Positions 33,839 to 46,899 of a stretch of 64,000 bases of DNA are shown piece by piece; the stretch's first letter is position 1; each line of letters begins with the position of its first letter. The position numbers and the translations under genes are program-made. The DNA comes from Hemerocallis citrina (Eukaryota > Streptophyta > Magnoliopsida > Asparagales > Asphodelaceae), in contig CM030361.1 of assembly GCA_017893485.1 (NCBI GenBank), positions 305,622,822-305,686,821 on the forward strand. The letters run 5' to 3'. The notes below the pieces were generated by a model. It was given only the letters and a program-made list of their open reading frames with translations, ran no database searches and was not told the origin of the DNA.

Positions 33839-34219
33839 TTTTAGAAAAGCCTTTGAAAAACCTTTAAAAAACAACACACAGACCCCAATACTCCACAACT
33901 TTGCGGGTATGGGTTTTAACATCACTATATTATATCATCATCCTATACAGATACTTACATCTTCTCCCAAAATCCTAAATATTACGCAGATTTACATAAT
34001 CCCTTATTCTATATAACTTAAGGGAACAAAATATACAACTAATACATCATCTCCCAATCCTACTACAAAAAAAAGATTACAGGGTTGTTACAATAGGGAT
34101 CAAACACAAAGCTTCGAGTCTTCAATATATGACGAAACAGTGAGCCTACACAAATAGTAAGAGTTTTTCAAGAATTAATCAAAACCAATGATAATTAAAG
34201 AAACAAATAGTAAGAGTAT

Positions 34220-35620
34220 ACAGATTTATGCTTATTTCTCATTACTTGGAAAGAAAGCAACTACATGAGATTCTAATAAGAACTTAACTCGCAAATCCTT
34301 TAATTCAAATCACACATACACAGTGTCTTGACTTTGATTTTCTAATTACGATGCAAAGAGAAAACAGTTAATATAAAGCAATCTCAGGTTAACAGCTTCC
34401 AAGAGTATAGTTAATGCACTATTGTTTGGTTTGCACACAATGCAGATCATAGGTATTTCACAATGACAATTGATTGTGGACTTTCTAATAGTTCTATGCA
34501 AGCATGCAACTTTTTTACACTTAACAAACTCCAAATATATGCAACATAGAAAATTAACATCAATGTTGAACAACATTTACCACTATGTACTCTTGACACA
34601 ACAGAGTAGAAATTGCAAGTCCCCAAGCCTATATTAACTTATTGGATATAAACTATTGACACAATCATATACACAAAAAGATAAATTCTCTCCCTACAAC
34701 CTAAACATACTTGTGCTAGGCTTGTCCTTGAAATTTGAATCTCTATACAACCGCATAATCTTTTTAGAACCGCGAAACAAATATATTTGGTTGTATATAG
34801 TTGATCTCCAGATCAATAAGCAATTCAAAAATTTCTATTGCTCTGATAGACTGATACTATTTGTAACAAACATTCATATTCTCAAGATCAATTATAAGCA
34901 ATTCTAAAATTTGATTTGATCATCCTATTGCTCTGATAGTCTTTTAAGTTGGTAGATTTAATAGGAGTACTAAATAAATTTTTCATTAAAGATACATTCA
35001 TTTCTTCACAACAGAAATGGATATATTCATAATTCCAAAATGGATACATTAGATGGATATATATTCATAATCCCAAAATGAAACATGTTAAACAGAATTG
35101 GATACATTCATTTCTTTACTGTTAAACATGTTCTCTTCAATTAGAAAATTAAAGTGACTTGATTTTCTACTTGATCTACATCATAAGAGGTATTTTGTTC
35201 ATGAATTCAAATTTTTTTTGACAGGTACAGACATAGACATAACGTAACATGACAACATGAATTATCGATACACAATAGATTTTGAAAAACTATCATAAAG
35301 TATCAAGTACCCTATTGCATTCGTGTGTCAAGTGTTACTACATAAAAGTGTTTCGTTTTAAATATATTTATGCTTATTTCTCATTACGTGGAAAGAAAGC
35401 AAGTACATGAGATTCTAATAAGAACTCAACTCGCAAATGAGATTCTAATAAGAACTCATCTCACAAATCTTTTAATTCAAAACACACATACACAGTGTCT
35501 TGACTTTGATTTTCTAATTACGATGTAAAGAGGAAACAATCAATATAAAGCAATCTCAAGTTAACAGCTTCCAAGAGTATAGTTAATACACTGTTGTTTG
35601 GATTCCAAGAGTATAGGTAA
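34220..35620. repeat. Spaced direct duplication (~230 bp, offset ~1.15 kb)
   Basis: The blocks at about 34225-34440 and 35370-35605 share TTTATGCTTATTTCTCATTA, CACACATACACAGTGTCTTG and AACAGCTTCCAAGAGTATAG. The second copy has an extra 34-bp internal duplication (GATTCTAATAAGAACTCA). Intervening sequence shows no gene. Confidence 0.75.
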
Positions 35621-35854
35621 TGCAGATCAGTTTTTATAAACTAAAACCAAACTCAACAACAAAAGAAATCACAATTTATTAGGCTACAATAGTTACTTAA
35701 TAAGATTTAGATAAGATGTATATCCTATTTGATTGTTAAATAGGACAGTAAATCTTTAGATTTGATAAAGATCTTGGTTATGTCATTTTGTCGAACTGGC
35801 AAGCGAAATTTCAAAAATGTCAACCAAGAAGAAATTAGAAGGATAGAGTTTGAT

Positions 35855-36180
35855 TACCTGAATTGCGCATTCCAAAACCATGAAGAATTAGCAGGAAGCA
35901 CACCACATGCCTAGCCATCTCTTTCTCAGTCTCTTACTCTCCAATATGACATGCAAGAATATTTTGAGCTGCACATAAAAATATGGCAGAAATTTAGATG
36001 CAATACATGGTAAAAGAAATTGCAAACCAAAATTCAAACTTGTATAATAAAAAGGATGCATACCTCGCTAGAACAGCCGGGTACAAATTCTCACAATGTG
36101 CTTCATAATATTCCCTGCGTCGTGCTCACTCTTGTCTGACAAAGACGCTAAACTCAAGAGTGGACACCAACAATATTTGC
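35855..36180 (-). pseudogene. Possible two-exon gene fragment of unknown family
   Basis: On the minus strand an exon-like block ends CTGTTCTAGCGAG|GTATGC (about 36064) and encodes ARRREYYEAHCENLYPAVLA. After a short intron, the acceptor TTTATGTGCAG precedes CTCAAAATATTC and an ATGGCTAGGCATG frame that ends at AATTCAG|GTAATC (about 35857). Splice signals are convincing but I do not recognise the protein. It may be host sequence captured by a Helitron (see 32487-40375). Confidence 0.3.
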
Positions 36181-39100
36181 ATCAGATATTATCTTACTAC
36201 TATAGCTGCAACTAAAAAAAAAGAAAAGAGAATGAACCTTCCAGTGCTTTAATTGAAACAACAGAGTCATATGAACAGAGTGAAGTACAATTCAGAGTTT
36301 TCTGGATTGAAGTATGGGTTTGTTGGGGTGGTCTAATTGTTGAAGTAGATGCAGAATTTTCATATAAATATGTTTTTCTAAACAGGAAAACTAACCCAAC
36401 AACAACAACTGAAGAAATCACAATTTAACATAGAATTTTTAGCGTGAATACCTAATGTGATTGCTATATGAGACACTACATCTTAGATTTTGATGAATTT
36501 CTTGTTGTGGCATTTTGTCGAATAGTTGGCAAGCAAAATTTCAAGAAATGTAAAACCATCAAAGTTTTCATTTGGCTGCAGTACCACATGATCATAGAAT
36601 TATAGAGATAACTACAATGTCAAAGTAACCCTTTTGACTACAACAGCTAGGATCATAGATATATAGAGATAAGTAGAACATCATAATTCCTTAATAACCA
36701 AAGCTAAAAAATTGGAAATCCTGCAACCTTAAACAGTTAAGTTTGTTAACATAACTTTTGTCAAGATTTGTTCAAGAAAGACTCTTATTCGAAACTATGC
36801 AAACAAAAAAAAATGTTTTGCCCCATCACAATATATAACATTTGATTTGTTTCCATGATTCCATCCAATCTAAAATACTATATAGTGGGAAATTTTCCTC
36901 CATAAGCAAAGTTTACTTATTTTAAGGTTTCGGAAAACTATACATAAATGCATTCGGTTCCTGATTTTGCATGAGATATGTTCCTTATGATACTTTAGGG
37001 TAGAAGAGAGTTTTCATTTTAAACAGGATCCAATTAGAAGCAAAGCTCAATATGAAGATCAATTTCAGTCTATTAATAGTAAACATGTGAGGTTTTCTGA
37101 GACTAACATCCACAATTAAGGAGATGCAAACTACAACTTAATAACCATCAAAATTAGATTATATTCGAATCTCAAGTACAATACCTTGTAATATCTTCTT
37201 TGCGAGGATTACAAAGGGGAATACAGGAGAAAGATACCTTCTTGCATTTCTAAGGACCCACCAACTTCATGAAATCATGTCTCCAGAAACCCTATAATAA
37301 AGAAGATGATAGTTAATTAAGAAATACAGAGACTACAGTTTGACTGAATTAAAATTAAGGTTAGAAAGGAGAAGAGAGGCCTCAATATGTGTAATCGTAC
37401 ACATGTACTTAGACTTTCCTTGGGAGACATAGTAATAAACAGTCAGCCAAAAGAATAATATGTTTCCTTATAAACGAACCCTGTCAATTTTCTGGCCAGT
37501 TTAATTTCAGTTGTGCAACCCTAGGAACTATGCAATCGTTCCCTGCATATCTTATGAATAATGGAATGTAATGTATAATTGAAAGCACACATGTTTCTAG
37601 TTCGAGAAAGAAACCTTGCATGTATTAATGCTATCATCAACAGCCTTCCAGGGTCGCCCAGCATTCCCCTGCTTCATTATTTGTAAGTTTTTTTCTGATA
37701 ACATAAGGGGATTGTAACTAACCAAACGAATGCAGTCAACAAAACGAATGCAGTCAGTTTTGTTTAGATGATTTTAGATGAAAATTAGGTTACAATCCAA
37801 AAAATTAGGTTACAATCCTAAAATCTAACACAAACCCAACAAAACAAAACATTTACTTCTACAATTTATCTTTTCCTCTAAAACTTCAATAAGAACATAA
37901 TCCGCGTTAAAACTGTTATCCTGTGCCTATTGGAAATCTTTTCCTGTCATACTTATGTTGAAGCAAATGCATGGTTATACTCTGGTTGAATCTTCCTTAG
38001 ATTGCCCCATAAATTATTGTCTTGTTTTGTTTGGTACTCCAGCCTTTCTCTGATTGTAATCATGAATTTGGAGTACTTCATTGCAATTAGTTAACCAACT
38101 TTTTATTAGAATCCATTATAGTTGTTACTAATGACCTGCTTGATGAGTACTCTTGTAGTTATTGTTCAATCTCCTTTTGGTACTCCCGAACATTATTTTT
38201 TTTGTAAGAGTTTAACAATTGCCATAATCAAAGTAGATTAAAATAAGACAGTGCACTGAAAGAACCTCCTACTGAGAAGCGAATGTAGGAGAATTTCTAG
38301 TTATAATAGGAAGTTGTGGTACCACATTTATAATGAGAATAAACTAAAAGAGGTTGAGTAGAAATGTAATTAAAAAGTATAATTGATAACAAATATAATT
38401 AAAAAGTCTATCAACCTTTAATCCACAAACTGGCATATACAAAAGTTGTCATTTGTCAATAGAATATGTTAAGTTGATTCTAAGATCATTTTCACCTATT
38501 ACTACTTCAACTCAAACTATAATAAAACCATTTGTAAAGCAGATCAAAATTGTGAACAATGATGACCCACACGTTTTCTAGTTGGAAGAAGATGTGTGGG
38601 AGAGTCAACTCGAGCATGGAGTCTTTTGGATTATTTTTATTGATTTGACCATATTAGATATCTGATTTATTGTAGAGAACAAATAGCACTTAGTAACCTG
38701 GAAATGTTATTTAGACTTTGGGATAGGAGACGAACAGAATAGGAGCATTGGTCCTTGTAAGGTGGGTTTTTTATTCAGTTCGATTGAGGTTTTTGGGTTC
38801 TTAAACCAGACAAAGTCATTGTCTAAAGGTAGCCAGACAATGTTCCTATTCGGTTTTGACTGACGTTGATCACAAATGAGAAGGATGTTTAGAACAACAA
38901 ATATTAGCATCAACCCTCACGAATACCTTTATAGGGAATACTAAAAAATTTAAAATCTGCAACCCTAAACATATAAAATCCTAAAATTAGATGAAAAACA
39001 GTATCAATTTCGAATAACACTTACAATCCTAAAATTTGCGCTGGGGTGAAAGTTGGGTTGATGGAGTTGCAAAACAGTATCAAAATCAGCGAGTTCCGGA

Positions 39101-39411
39101 AGGGATAATAGCTTTTAAAAAAAATCTTAATCTAAATTAGACACTATATATTTGTCCAAATAGGAAGTCTATCAACACAACTCAGGATATCCCATTGCAC
39201 TACATTGTAGTAACTGTACAATACATAAAGAATCAAATTATTACCGGGCATATCTTTTAAAGCACAAAACCAAGTATCTACTTATGAGTTAGTGCCAAAT
39301 TCCAGTTACAAATCACAAATCACAAAGCACCAAAGCACCAAAGCACCATAGCACCAAAGGGAAGTAGAACAGACAATAAACAGAAAATAAATAAAAAAGA
39401 GTGAGATGAAC
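35900..39411. other. AT-rich stretch without a recognisable gene
   Basis: Apart from the fragment near 36100 and a possible 57-nt exon at about 37241-37297 on the minus strand (between TTATTATAG and GTATC), I see only AT-rich intron-like sequence and short frames. Confidence 0.4.
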
Positions 39412-40200
39412 CTGCACTGATGGCATGTCTTCCCTTAAACTTGATCGTAAACACGCTTTCCTTGCCTATCATACCCATCCACAAAAAGTTCCCAGCTTGT
39501 CTCGCAACTTCCCAATAGAGCATAATGCTCCTCTGTATAAACTTCCTCCCTCTCACCTTCTGCAACCAATGCCAGCCTACCACTCTTTTGACCTAAAAAA
39601 ATTTCCCCCTTCTTTGCATACTGAACTGGGTCTGCATTTTTCAACCTAAAAATGTACCAAAATTTTACAATAAAATCAAAATTCTATTAGGGTTTAACAT
39701 CCAACCCCCCCTTCAAATTTCTCAAAAAGTAAAACAAATGCAATACCTGACATGTAGAGATGGTTAAATCGGTGGTCGGGATCAACTCAAATGGGCACAA
39801 ATTAGTCACTGGTCGGGAAGAAGGTGAGGCTTGGGTGGGGTTCGGTGTTTCAATGGTCGGTGAAATTGGTGGTGCGGAGCGACGGCGACGAGCGACACGA
39901 CGTCGGGAGGGGACACAGGCCGAAAGGGGGTGGCGTTGTGGCTGTGGTTGCTGCTGTCGACGGAAGGAGAAGGGGAGGAGAGGGGCGCGCTGTCGTGGCT
40001 GGCATCGTGGAGGCAGGACGATAGGGGGGTTGCGAGCAGGCACCGGAGACGGGGTCACGTCAGGGGAGAAGGTCGGGAGACAGGGTGGGGGGAGAGATGA
40101 GAGAGAGGGAGACAGGATCGAGACGGGGAGAGAGAGAAAGGGAGACAATGAGAGAGAGAGAGACAGTAAGAGCGGGTGAGAGATAGAGACAGTGAGAAAG
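39412..40200 (-). pseudogene. Captured fragment of a CDCA7-like (zf-4CXXC_R1) gene
   Basis: A 234-nt minus-strand exon (39645-39412) lies between an acceptor, CATTTTTAG, and a donor, GTGCAG|GTTCAT. It encodes REEVYTEEHYALLGSCE, TSWELFVDGYDRQGKRVYD and then, after an in-frame TAA, GKTCHQCR. In plant CDCA7-like proteins the ELFVDGY...KRVYD...GKTCHQCR order leads directly into the four-CXXC zinc finger. The rest of the finger is absent. A preceding GC-rich exon-like block (donor ATGTCAG|GTATTG at 39747) extends to about 40200. The stop, the missing finger and the Helitron terminus just outside (40375) point to transposon capture rather than a host gene. Confidence 0.6.
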
Positions 40201-40375
40201 AGAGAGAGAAGGGGATATTTTGGGAAAGAGAGAGAGAGTGTGTGTGTTTTGAAATTATGGGGTTTGAAATTTTGGACGGAAAAATATGTTTTGTGAGAAT
40301 CAATCTGGGCCATTGGTTTTAGGGGAGATTGAAGGATAGCCGCTTGATAGATTTCTTTGTAATTTATTATATAGA

Positions 40376-41465
40376 TATCTATGACCGGGCCGGGCCTTAG
40401 GGCCCTTAAAAAAGAATTTTTAATTTTTTTTAACTTTCGAATTTCAAACAGATCAAAAACATTTTTTCCAATTAATAATATAACTGTTTCAGGAAGTAAA
40501 TGTGCTTTATGTTATAGCCGTTTCAAGAATTAAAGAATTTTTATGATGTAGCCGTTTTTGATTAAATGCATACAGTTTTTATTCCTCCTGATTACTAGTT
40601 ATAAAAAGAAATTTTTTTTTTGGAAAAAGAGTACAGAAAAACAATACAGTCATTCTCTTCTTCTAATCTATTTTTGAACAGTTTTTTGTCTTGATTTGGG
40701 TGGTGCAAGTTGGTATATGCTGCTAGTGAAGCATTAGACAACACTGTAGATAAAAGCTCGTTGTATCCCGAGAGAAGTGTTTGGTGATCAACGATTCATC
40801 TTCAGAATCGGCCAAATAATTTTTTAAAGAAAGTGCAACCCACGCCTCGAGCCACTTTTTACTTTTTTTTTGTTGCAGATCAACTCTAACGCCATTCTCA
40901 GAAGGTTCATTTGGTGTCCTCAAGTTTAAATCCATTTTTCTTAACAGTTCTTAAATTAACTTGCATTTATGTTCGTATGATCCGGATGGTTCATCTTAAG
41001 ACAGTAATTAGGTTTGCTACCTAAACTCTGGTAGTTACATGGGATCTTGAGATGTTGAACTTCCTTTTTGACCTAGGACCCTACTATAATAGATTAAGTA
41101 CTGCTTTCTGACCTAACTATGCTATCAAGAAGCTACCAAATTCAAATTGCAGATAGTTATATGCATGAACCCTAACCAAAATTAAAAGGGTCTTAGTGTG
41201 GCCCAATTATCATATACTCTTTCAACACTGAATTTTTCTTAGGTACCCTTTTGACTATTCTTTTGCACTTTAACTCTCTTACCATCCGCAATCATCCACA
41301 ATGTTTCTGAAAATCGTACTATTATAAAAAGTAGTTTTTGGACGAGAAAAATCATTCTCGTAATTAAGATGTATTTCTATTGCAGATTATCGCTATCTGT
41401 GGTCGAAAAAGACAAGTTGAACTGTCATTTACAACAAGAGATGTTTGATGAGAAGGGATTGCAAG
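40376..41465. other. No recognisable gene
   Basis: AT-rich sequence between the Helitron end and the hAT MITE. A 70-codon minus frame at 40723-40935 has no recognised motif. Confidence 0.4.
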
Positions 41466-41975
41466 TAGAGCTGTTACTTTGATCCGATACACAGATTCAT
41501 TTCGGACTTGACCCAGATTCGGTATTGGACCGGAACTATACGGGTTCGGATCCGGATCCGAATCCTAAAATAAGACCCGATACACTACTGGGTCAAGGTT
41601 CGGATCCGGATCCGCTCAAAATAAATCCGCCCCGAACTCGGACTTGGACCCGGACTCGCTAAAAAATATCCCCAAATATTTAGAATTTGAATAATAGGGT
41701 TATATGATATATATATAAATAGTAATTGTTAAAGATAGATGTGTAAATATAATATTTATTTATGTATTTAAGTGCAAAAATTATTGGAACCGTAGGTTAT
41801 TGGGTGCAAAAATACTTACTATCGGACCCGACGGGTATATTATTTGAAGGACACTGACTCGGATCCGGACCCGAACCCGATTTTCATAAGTCCGGGTCTA
41901 GGTTGGACCCATGAGGTATCAGGTTCGAGTCCAGATAGTGGAGGACCCGAACCGATAGGACTGATACCAGCACTA
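41466..41975. mobile_element. hAT-type MITE, GGATCCGG-rich
   Basis: The TIRs are TAGAGCTGTTACTTTGATCCG and CGGATAGG...ATACCAGCACTA (inverted). The 8-bp flanks are ATTGCAAG (41458-41465) and ATTTCAAG (41976-41983). Subterminal regions are full of GGGTTCGGATCCGGAT-like repeats. It belongs to the same family as 57086-57578. Confidence 0.75.
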
Positions 41976-42848
41976 ATTTCAAGTGGTAAAATGAAAGGTC
42001 AAAGGGGCTAAACGCAAGGTATTAACTTAAATTTTCCTCTATTTGATAATGTATAGTGGGGTCATAACATTAACATAGCTCAGTGGGGAATCAATGTCCT
42101 CAAGTCAGGAGTTAATATTGACCCGATTGTTGGGTATACGAATGAAGTAGACATAATATACATCATACCTAACAAATTGATTATTTATTGGAGAGACTGG
42201 GAAGTCTTTGCCTTCTTCTCACCGACATGAAATCGATTTTCAAATATGATTGTGACGAATGATCGATGCTTGCGTTCCAGATATTGTTTGCAACCACATC
42301 ATTAATCTACAACCAAACACACAATTAGAATTAACCATAATTAATTATAATCAAGTACATAATTCGGTTGTCCATTAATAATTTAAGAGATGTGATATAT
42401 ATCGCGGAACATGATAGATTAGGGGTGGCAACTGGGCCGGGTCAACCGGCGACCCACCCGCGACCCGGCCCACGAACCCGGCCCGGTTAAGGCTTTCGCG
42501 GGTTCGGGTCGAACCCGGTGAACAGTACCGGGTCGACCCGGGTCGCTATTTATGCGAATTGGATTCGTGAAACCCGGCCCACGAACCCGGTCAACCCGCG
42601 AATTGGACCCGCCAACCCGCGGGTCGACCCGCGAATTTCGACACCCGACCCGTGAATTGAACCCGCGAATTGAACCCGCGGGTCGCCCGTTGGGTTTGGT
42701 GCCGTTGGGTTTTCTAGCCGTTGGATTTCTTCCGTTGGATTTGGTTTGGGCCGTTGGGCACGACAGCAGCAAACGGCTCTTAGAGCCGTTGCTTGTGCTG
42801 GTGTTCTTTTTTTTTTTCTTTTTTTTTTGTTTTTACCCAATTCTAAGC

Positions 42849-42858
42849 CTATAAATAG
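42849..42858 (+). promoter_or_regulatory. TATA box of the hAT transposase gene
   Basis: CTATAAATAG lies about 480 bp upstream of the transposase ATG, after the subterminal repeats. The leader between them includes CT-rich tracts and may contain an intron. Confidence 0.45.
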
Positions 42859-43334
42859 CCCCCAAAAATCTCCCAAAAAATCACACATCTCTCTCTTACT
42901 CTCTCTACTATTATACATCAAAAAAAAAAAAAAATTGAACAATTGTAGTAATCATCAAACAAGTGTACAAGGAGGCGTATACACGATCAAATTTCGGTCG
43001 TATCGGAGAACAAAATTCAACGTCTTCAACGTCTTCAACTCTCTTCAACCATCGACTCAAATCTACTTCAACTCTTCAATTGCGCAATCGGCAAAGCGCT
43101 CCTCCATCTTTTCTATTATATTCTAATTTTCACGGTTTTTTTTTATACGCGTATTCCACGGTGAACGGTATCAAAATATCTCTATCTCTCTTGTTTTTTT
43201 TTTTTTCGTTGTAGTTAAAATTATTGTTTGTTTTTTGAACTTCTCTATCTCAACCCTCTTGTTTTGTAGTTTTTTTTTGTATAATTCACCGCTTCTACAT
43301 TGTAGATTTTATTTACATACCACATTACTACACT

Positions 43335-45467
43335 ATGTCTAGATCACGCGGTAGCGGTCGTAGCGGACAAGATTCTTCCTCATCTTCACGTAGGCCACCA
43401 ATTGTCCCAACTATTGAGCCCGCCCAAGATTACATTGATCCTACTATGGAACAATGGGGTACACACGACATGGATGTTGTAGGTAACATTCAAGTAGAAG
43501 AAGAAGAAGAACAACAACAACCTGAAACCACACAACCCCGTAGTAGTAGGAAAAGTAGAGGAGAAACTAGCGATTGGCACAAGTTTTATGAGTATATCCC
43601 GGACGAAAATATTCCGGGTGTAGGTTTGAAAGTGTGTAAAACATGTAGCAAAACATACAAATTCAAGAGGGGTGACGGCACTGGTACAATTAGTAGACAC
43701 ATACAACATAATCGCAAAGAACTCCTTGATCAAATACAAGGCTAACAAAAAATTAACCCTAGGACCGGTCAAGTAGATAGCCACCCTTATGATCCCGAAC
43801 TCGTTCGTCGGGAAATGGCCCGATTAGTCATTAAGGAAGAGTTGCCATTTTCCTATCCCGAGAGTAGGAACTTGGAAAATTTTAATCAAACGGCCTTAAA
43901 CCCTCATTTTAAAAGAATTCCGAGAAATACTTGCAAATCGGATTGTTTTAAAATGTACGTTGAAATGAAGGACGCGTTGATTGCAATTTTATGGAGTTTA
44001 ACTTGTAGGGTTAGTTTAACTTCGGATTGTTGGACGGGTGTCAACAATATTCCAACGATGGGAATAACCTGTCATTGGATCGACAATGATTGGATTCTTC
44101 AAAAAAGAATCATATCACTTGCGGCGTTGCCATATCCCCATAGTGGCTCTGAAATAGCAAACCGTATTATAGAAATTTGTGATGTTTTTCATATTCGCGA
44201 TAAAATTATGGCTATTAGTTTTGATAATGCATCTAACAACAATGTAGCAATTACTACTTTAAAATCTGTATTAAACCCTCCAGCTGACAATATTTTTCAT
44301 GTTAGATGTGCATGTCATATTATAAATTTATGTATTCAAGATGCATTAAAAATAGCTGATCCATATATAATTAAAATTAGAAATTGTGTACATTTCATTG
44401 CATTAAGTCCAAGCATTTTACAAGAATGGAAAGCTTGGTGTAGGGTTAGAAATGTTCCTTTTAGAAAATTTTCAAAGGATGTTAGACACCGATGGAATTC
44501 TACTTTTGATTTATTGAATGTTGTCACCGATTATAAAGCAGTTGTAAATGATTTTTGTATCGCAAAAAATATGCACAATTTTGAAATGACTCCGCCCGAT
44601 TGGTATTTTGCCGAAGCTTTGTTGAAATTTTTAGAACCTTTTAAAACTGCAACTTTAAAGTTTTCAAAAACATATGAATCTACTTCTAGTAGCATTTTTA
44701 TTGAATTAGTTAGCATGATGCAAATATTTAACGAAATGTTAAATGATCCCTATATTAGTGACATTGTAATACTTGCATTTCAAAAATTTTTGAAATATTA
44801 TTTTCCTCCTCCTATGTTGATTTGTGTTGCTACTGTTATGGATCCTCGTATCAAATTAGAAGGTACGAAGAATTTGATAGAAATGTTTTTTGCATGTTTA
44901 GATGATAATGTAGAATTAACAATTGATTGCGCTACTTTTTTAGTTCAGTTTGAATCTACATTAAATAACTTGTATGCTTATTATGATAGACCTTTTGCTT
45001 CTAGTAGTACAACTTCTGTAGTTGGTTCTTCTTCTGGTAGTTCTTAAGGTAAAAGTAAAATTGGTGATAGAACATTTAGTCTACTTGAACAAATTCAGTC
45101 TAAAAAACCTAGGACTAATCAACCAAATGAATTAAATTGGTATAACCAACAGGATACTGAGCCTACTCTTTCCCCACTAGATATTTTACAATGGTGGAAA
45201 GAACATGAACACACTTTTAGTATTCTGTCTATTATGGCTAAAGATTTGCTAACTCCTCCTGTCTCTACAGTTGCTTCTGAGAGTGCATTTTCTACAAGTG
45301 GCAGGGTTCTATCTGATTACAGAAACCGGTTGAAGCCCGAGGCGTTGGAGATGCTCGTTTGCACAGAAGACTGGCTGAAGGCTGAAGATAGGACGCAAGG
45401 GAAAGCACTATCAAGTTCTACAAGTGGGAGCAACTCGCCCGAAGAACAACAACAACAACAACAATAG
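43335..45467 (+). pseudogene. hAT transposase (RICESLEEPER/DAYSLEEPER-like), two in-frame stops
   Basis: Three open pieces, 43335-43745, 43815-45047 and 45234-45467, lie in one frame and join into about 710 codons, the usual length. The only visible breaks are TAA at 43743 and TAA at 45045. The N-terminal piece has a BED zinc finger (DWHKFYEY, CKTCSKTYKF, SRHIQHN). The middle piece has SLTSDCWTG (first catalytic Asp), AISFDNASNN (second Asp) and VRCACHIINLCIQDAL. The C-terminal piece is the hATC dimerisation domain with VSTVASESAFSTSGRVLSDY, including the catalytic Glu. The frame ends in a CAA (Gln) run. Stops aside, all catalytic residues are present; some copy elsewhere in the genome may be active. 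Confidence 0.9.
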
Positions 45468-45879
45468 CTTTTCATCTTATGTCAAATTAGAAAAATTGTA
45501 GTCAATTAAAATTGTACATAAGAAATATGTTATTGTATAAAACTTATTTGTGAATTGAATTCTTCATTTCATTTCGTTATAAATTGTTCAAACTGTATCA
45601 CTTAAATTCGTATGAATAAAATTTCAAAATTTGTTGTCAATTTCACTCTTTCAATCTTATTATTATTATTGTCACGATTTTTTTATCTATTAGTATTATT
45701 ACTTACTTAGTATTATAATTAAACATTATTTGGGGATATTTGATTCAATTTGAAGAATTGTAGTATTATTACTTATTAGTATTATTACAAAATTTAGTGA
45801 ATTACATACTTAGTATTATAATTAAACATCATTTGGGGATATTTGAAGAATTGTAGTATTATTACTTATTAGTAGTAAT

Positions 45880-46240
45880 GTAGTATTACTTACTTAGTAT
45901 TATAATTTTAAACTACCAAAAAAAATTACTTACTTAGTATTACTTACTTACTTACTTACTTACTTAGTATTACTTACTAAGTATTACTTACTTAGTATTA
46001 CTCACTTAGTATTACTTACTTACTAAGTATTACTTACTTAGTATTTTTTTTTTTTGGATAAAACTTACTTACTTAGTATTACTTACTTACTTACTTAGTA
46101 TTATAATTTTGAAGAATTGTAGTATTATTATTACTTATTAGTAGTAATGTAGTATTACTTACTTAGTAATGTAGTATTACTCACTTAGTATTATTATTAG
46201 TAGTAATGTAGTATTACTTAGTATTACTTCAATTTAAGCT
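45880..46240. repeat. TTACTTAGTATTA low-complexity minisatellite
   Basis: Irregular tandem copies of ACTTACTTAGTATTACT and TAGTAGTAATGTAGT inside the 3' non-coding part of the hAT element. Confidence 0.85.
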
Positions 46241-46487
46241 ACCACAAAAAAAAAATTAAAAAAAAAAAATTTATATATATATTATTAAACGGGCCAACCC
46301 GCGGGTCGACCCGGCCCAACCCGGGTTGAGCCCTAAAGGGTTCACGGGTTGGGCGGGCCACCCAATTACGATTCTGACCCGGCCCGGCCCGTATAACACC
46401 CCAACCCGGCCCGGCCCGCCTACCCAAGCGTGCCAACTCGCACGGGTTGGGCCCGGCCCAGCCCGGTCGACCCATCTGCCACCCCTA

Positions 46488-46517
46488 TGATAGATAGATA
46501 GATAGATAGATAGATAG
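46488..46517. repeat. (GATA)n microsatellite at the hAT target site
   Basis: About seven GATA units begin within the right-hand copy of the target duplication. Confidence 0.9.
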
Positions 46518-46899
46518 ACATATCGATAATTTGCATCGTACACTCCGAAGGTAGCTAGCTTCGAAGTATAAATATGCTTCAGAAAACACTTTCATATTAC
46601 TATATGTAGAGACTAGTGTACCCTATGTACAAATTGCATAGACTTTATCAAAAGATATATTAAAATATATATAAAAAATATTCAATAAAAATTCGGCAAA
46701 ACCTACTCCTATATACAACTTTTTTTTCTATATAATTATAATATAATCTATCAACATTCAACAATTATGAAGTAAAGATGTTACAGAAAACACAATCTTC
46801 AAACTTAAATATTTGATGGCAATAAGGCACCTCCAAACTCAATCATAATAATCTTTCATACTTAATTGTTAATTAAAGAAAGTATAACAGGAGAGAAGA

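Larger units (their letters stand above)
42420..46487 (+). mobile_element. hAT transposon, near-complete
   Basis: A 4068-bp element has inverted termini TAGGGGTGGCA...TGCCACCCCTA and a perfect 8-bp TSD TGATAGAT (42412-42419 and 46488-46495). GC-rich subterminal zones (42430-42700 and 46280-46480) are crowded with GACCCG/CGGGTC and GGGTTCG repeats, the usual transposase-binding layout of hAT elements. A transposase gene lies on the plus strand. Near 45700-46240 is a low-complexity TTACTTAGTATTA region. Confidence 0.92.

Noticed and set aside
39687..40313. 208-codon minus-strand protein
   Set aside because: The N-terminal half is CT-repeat (Ser/Leu) and lies in the Helitron 5' region; only the downstream exon has a recognisable motif.
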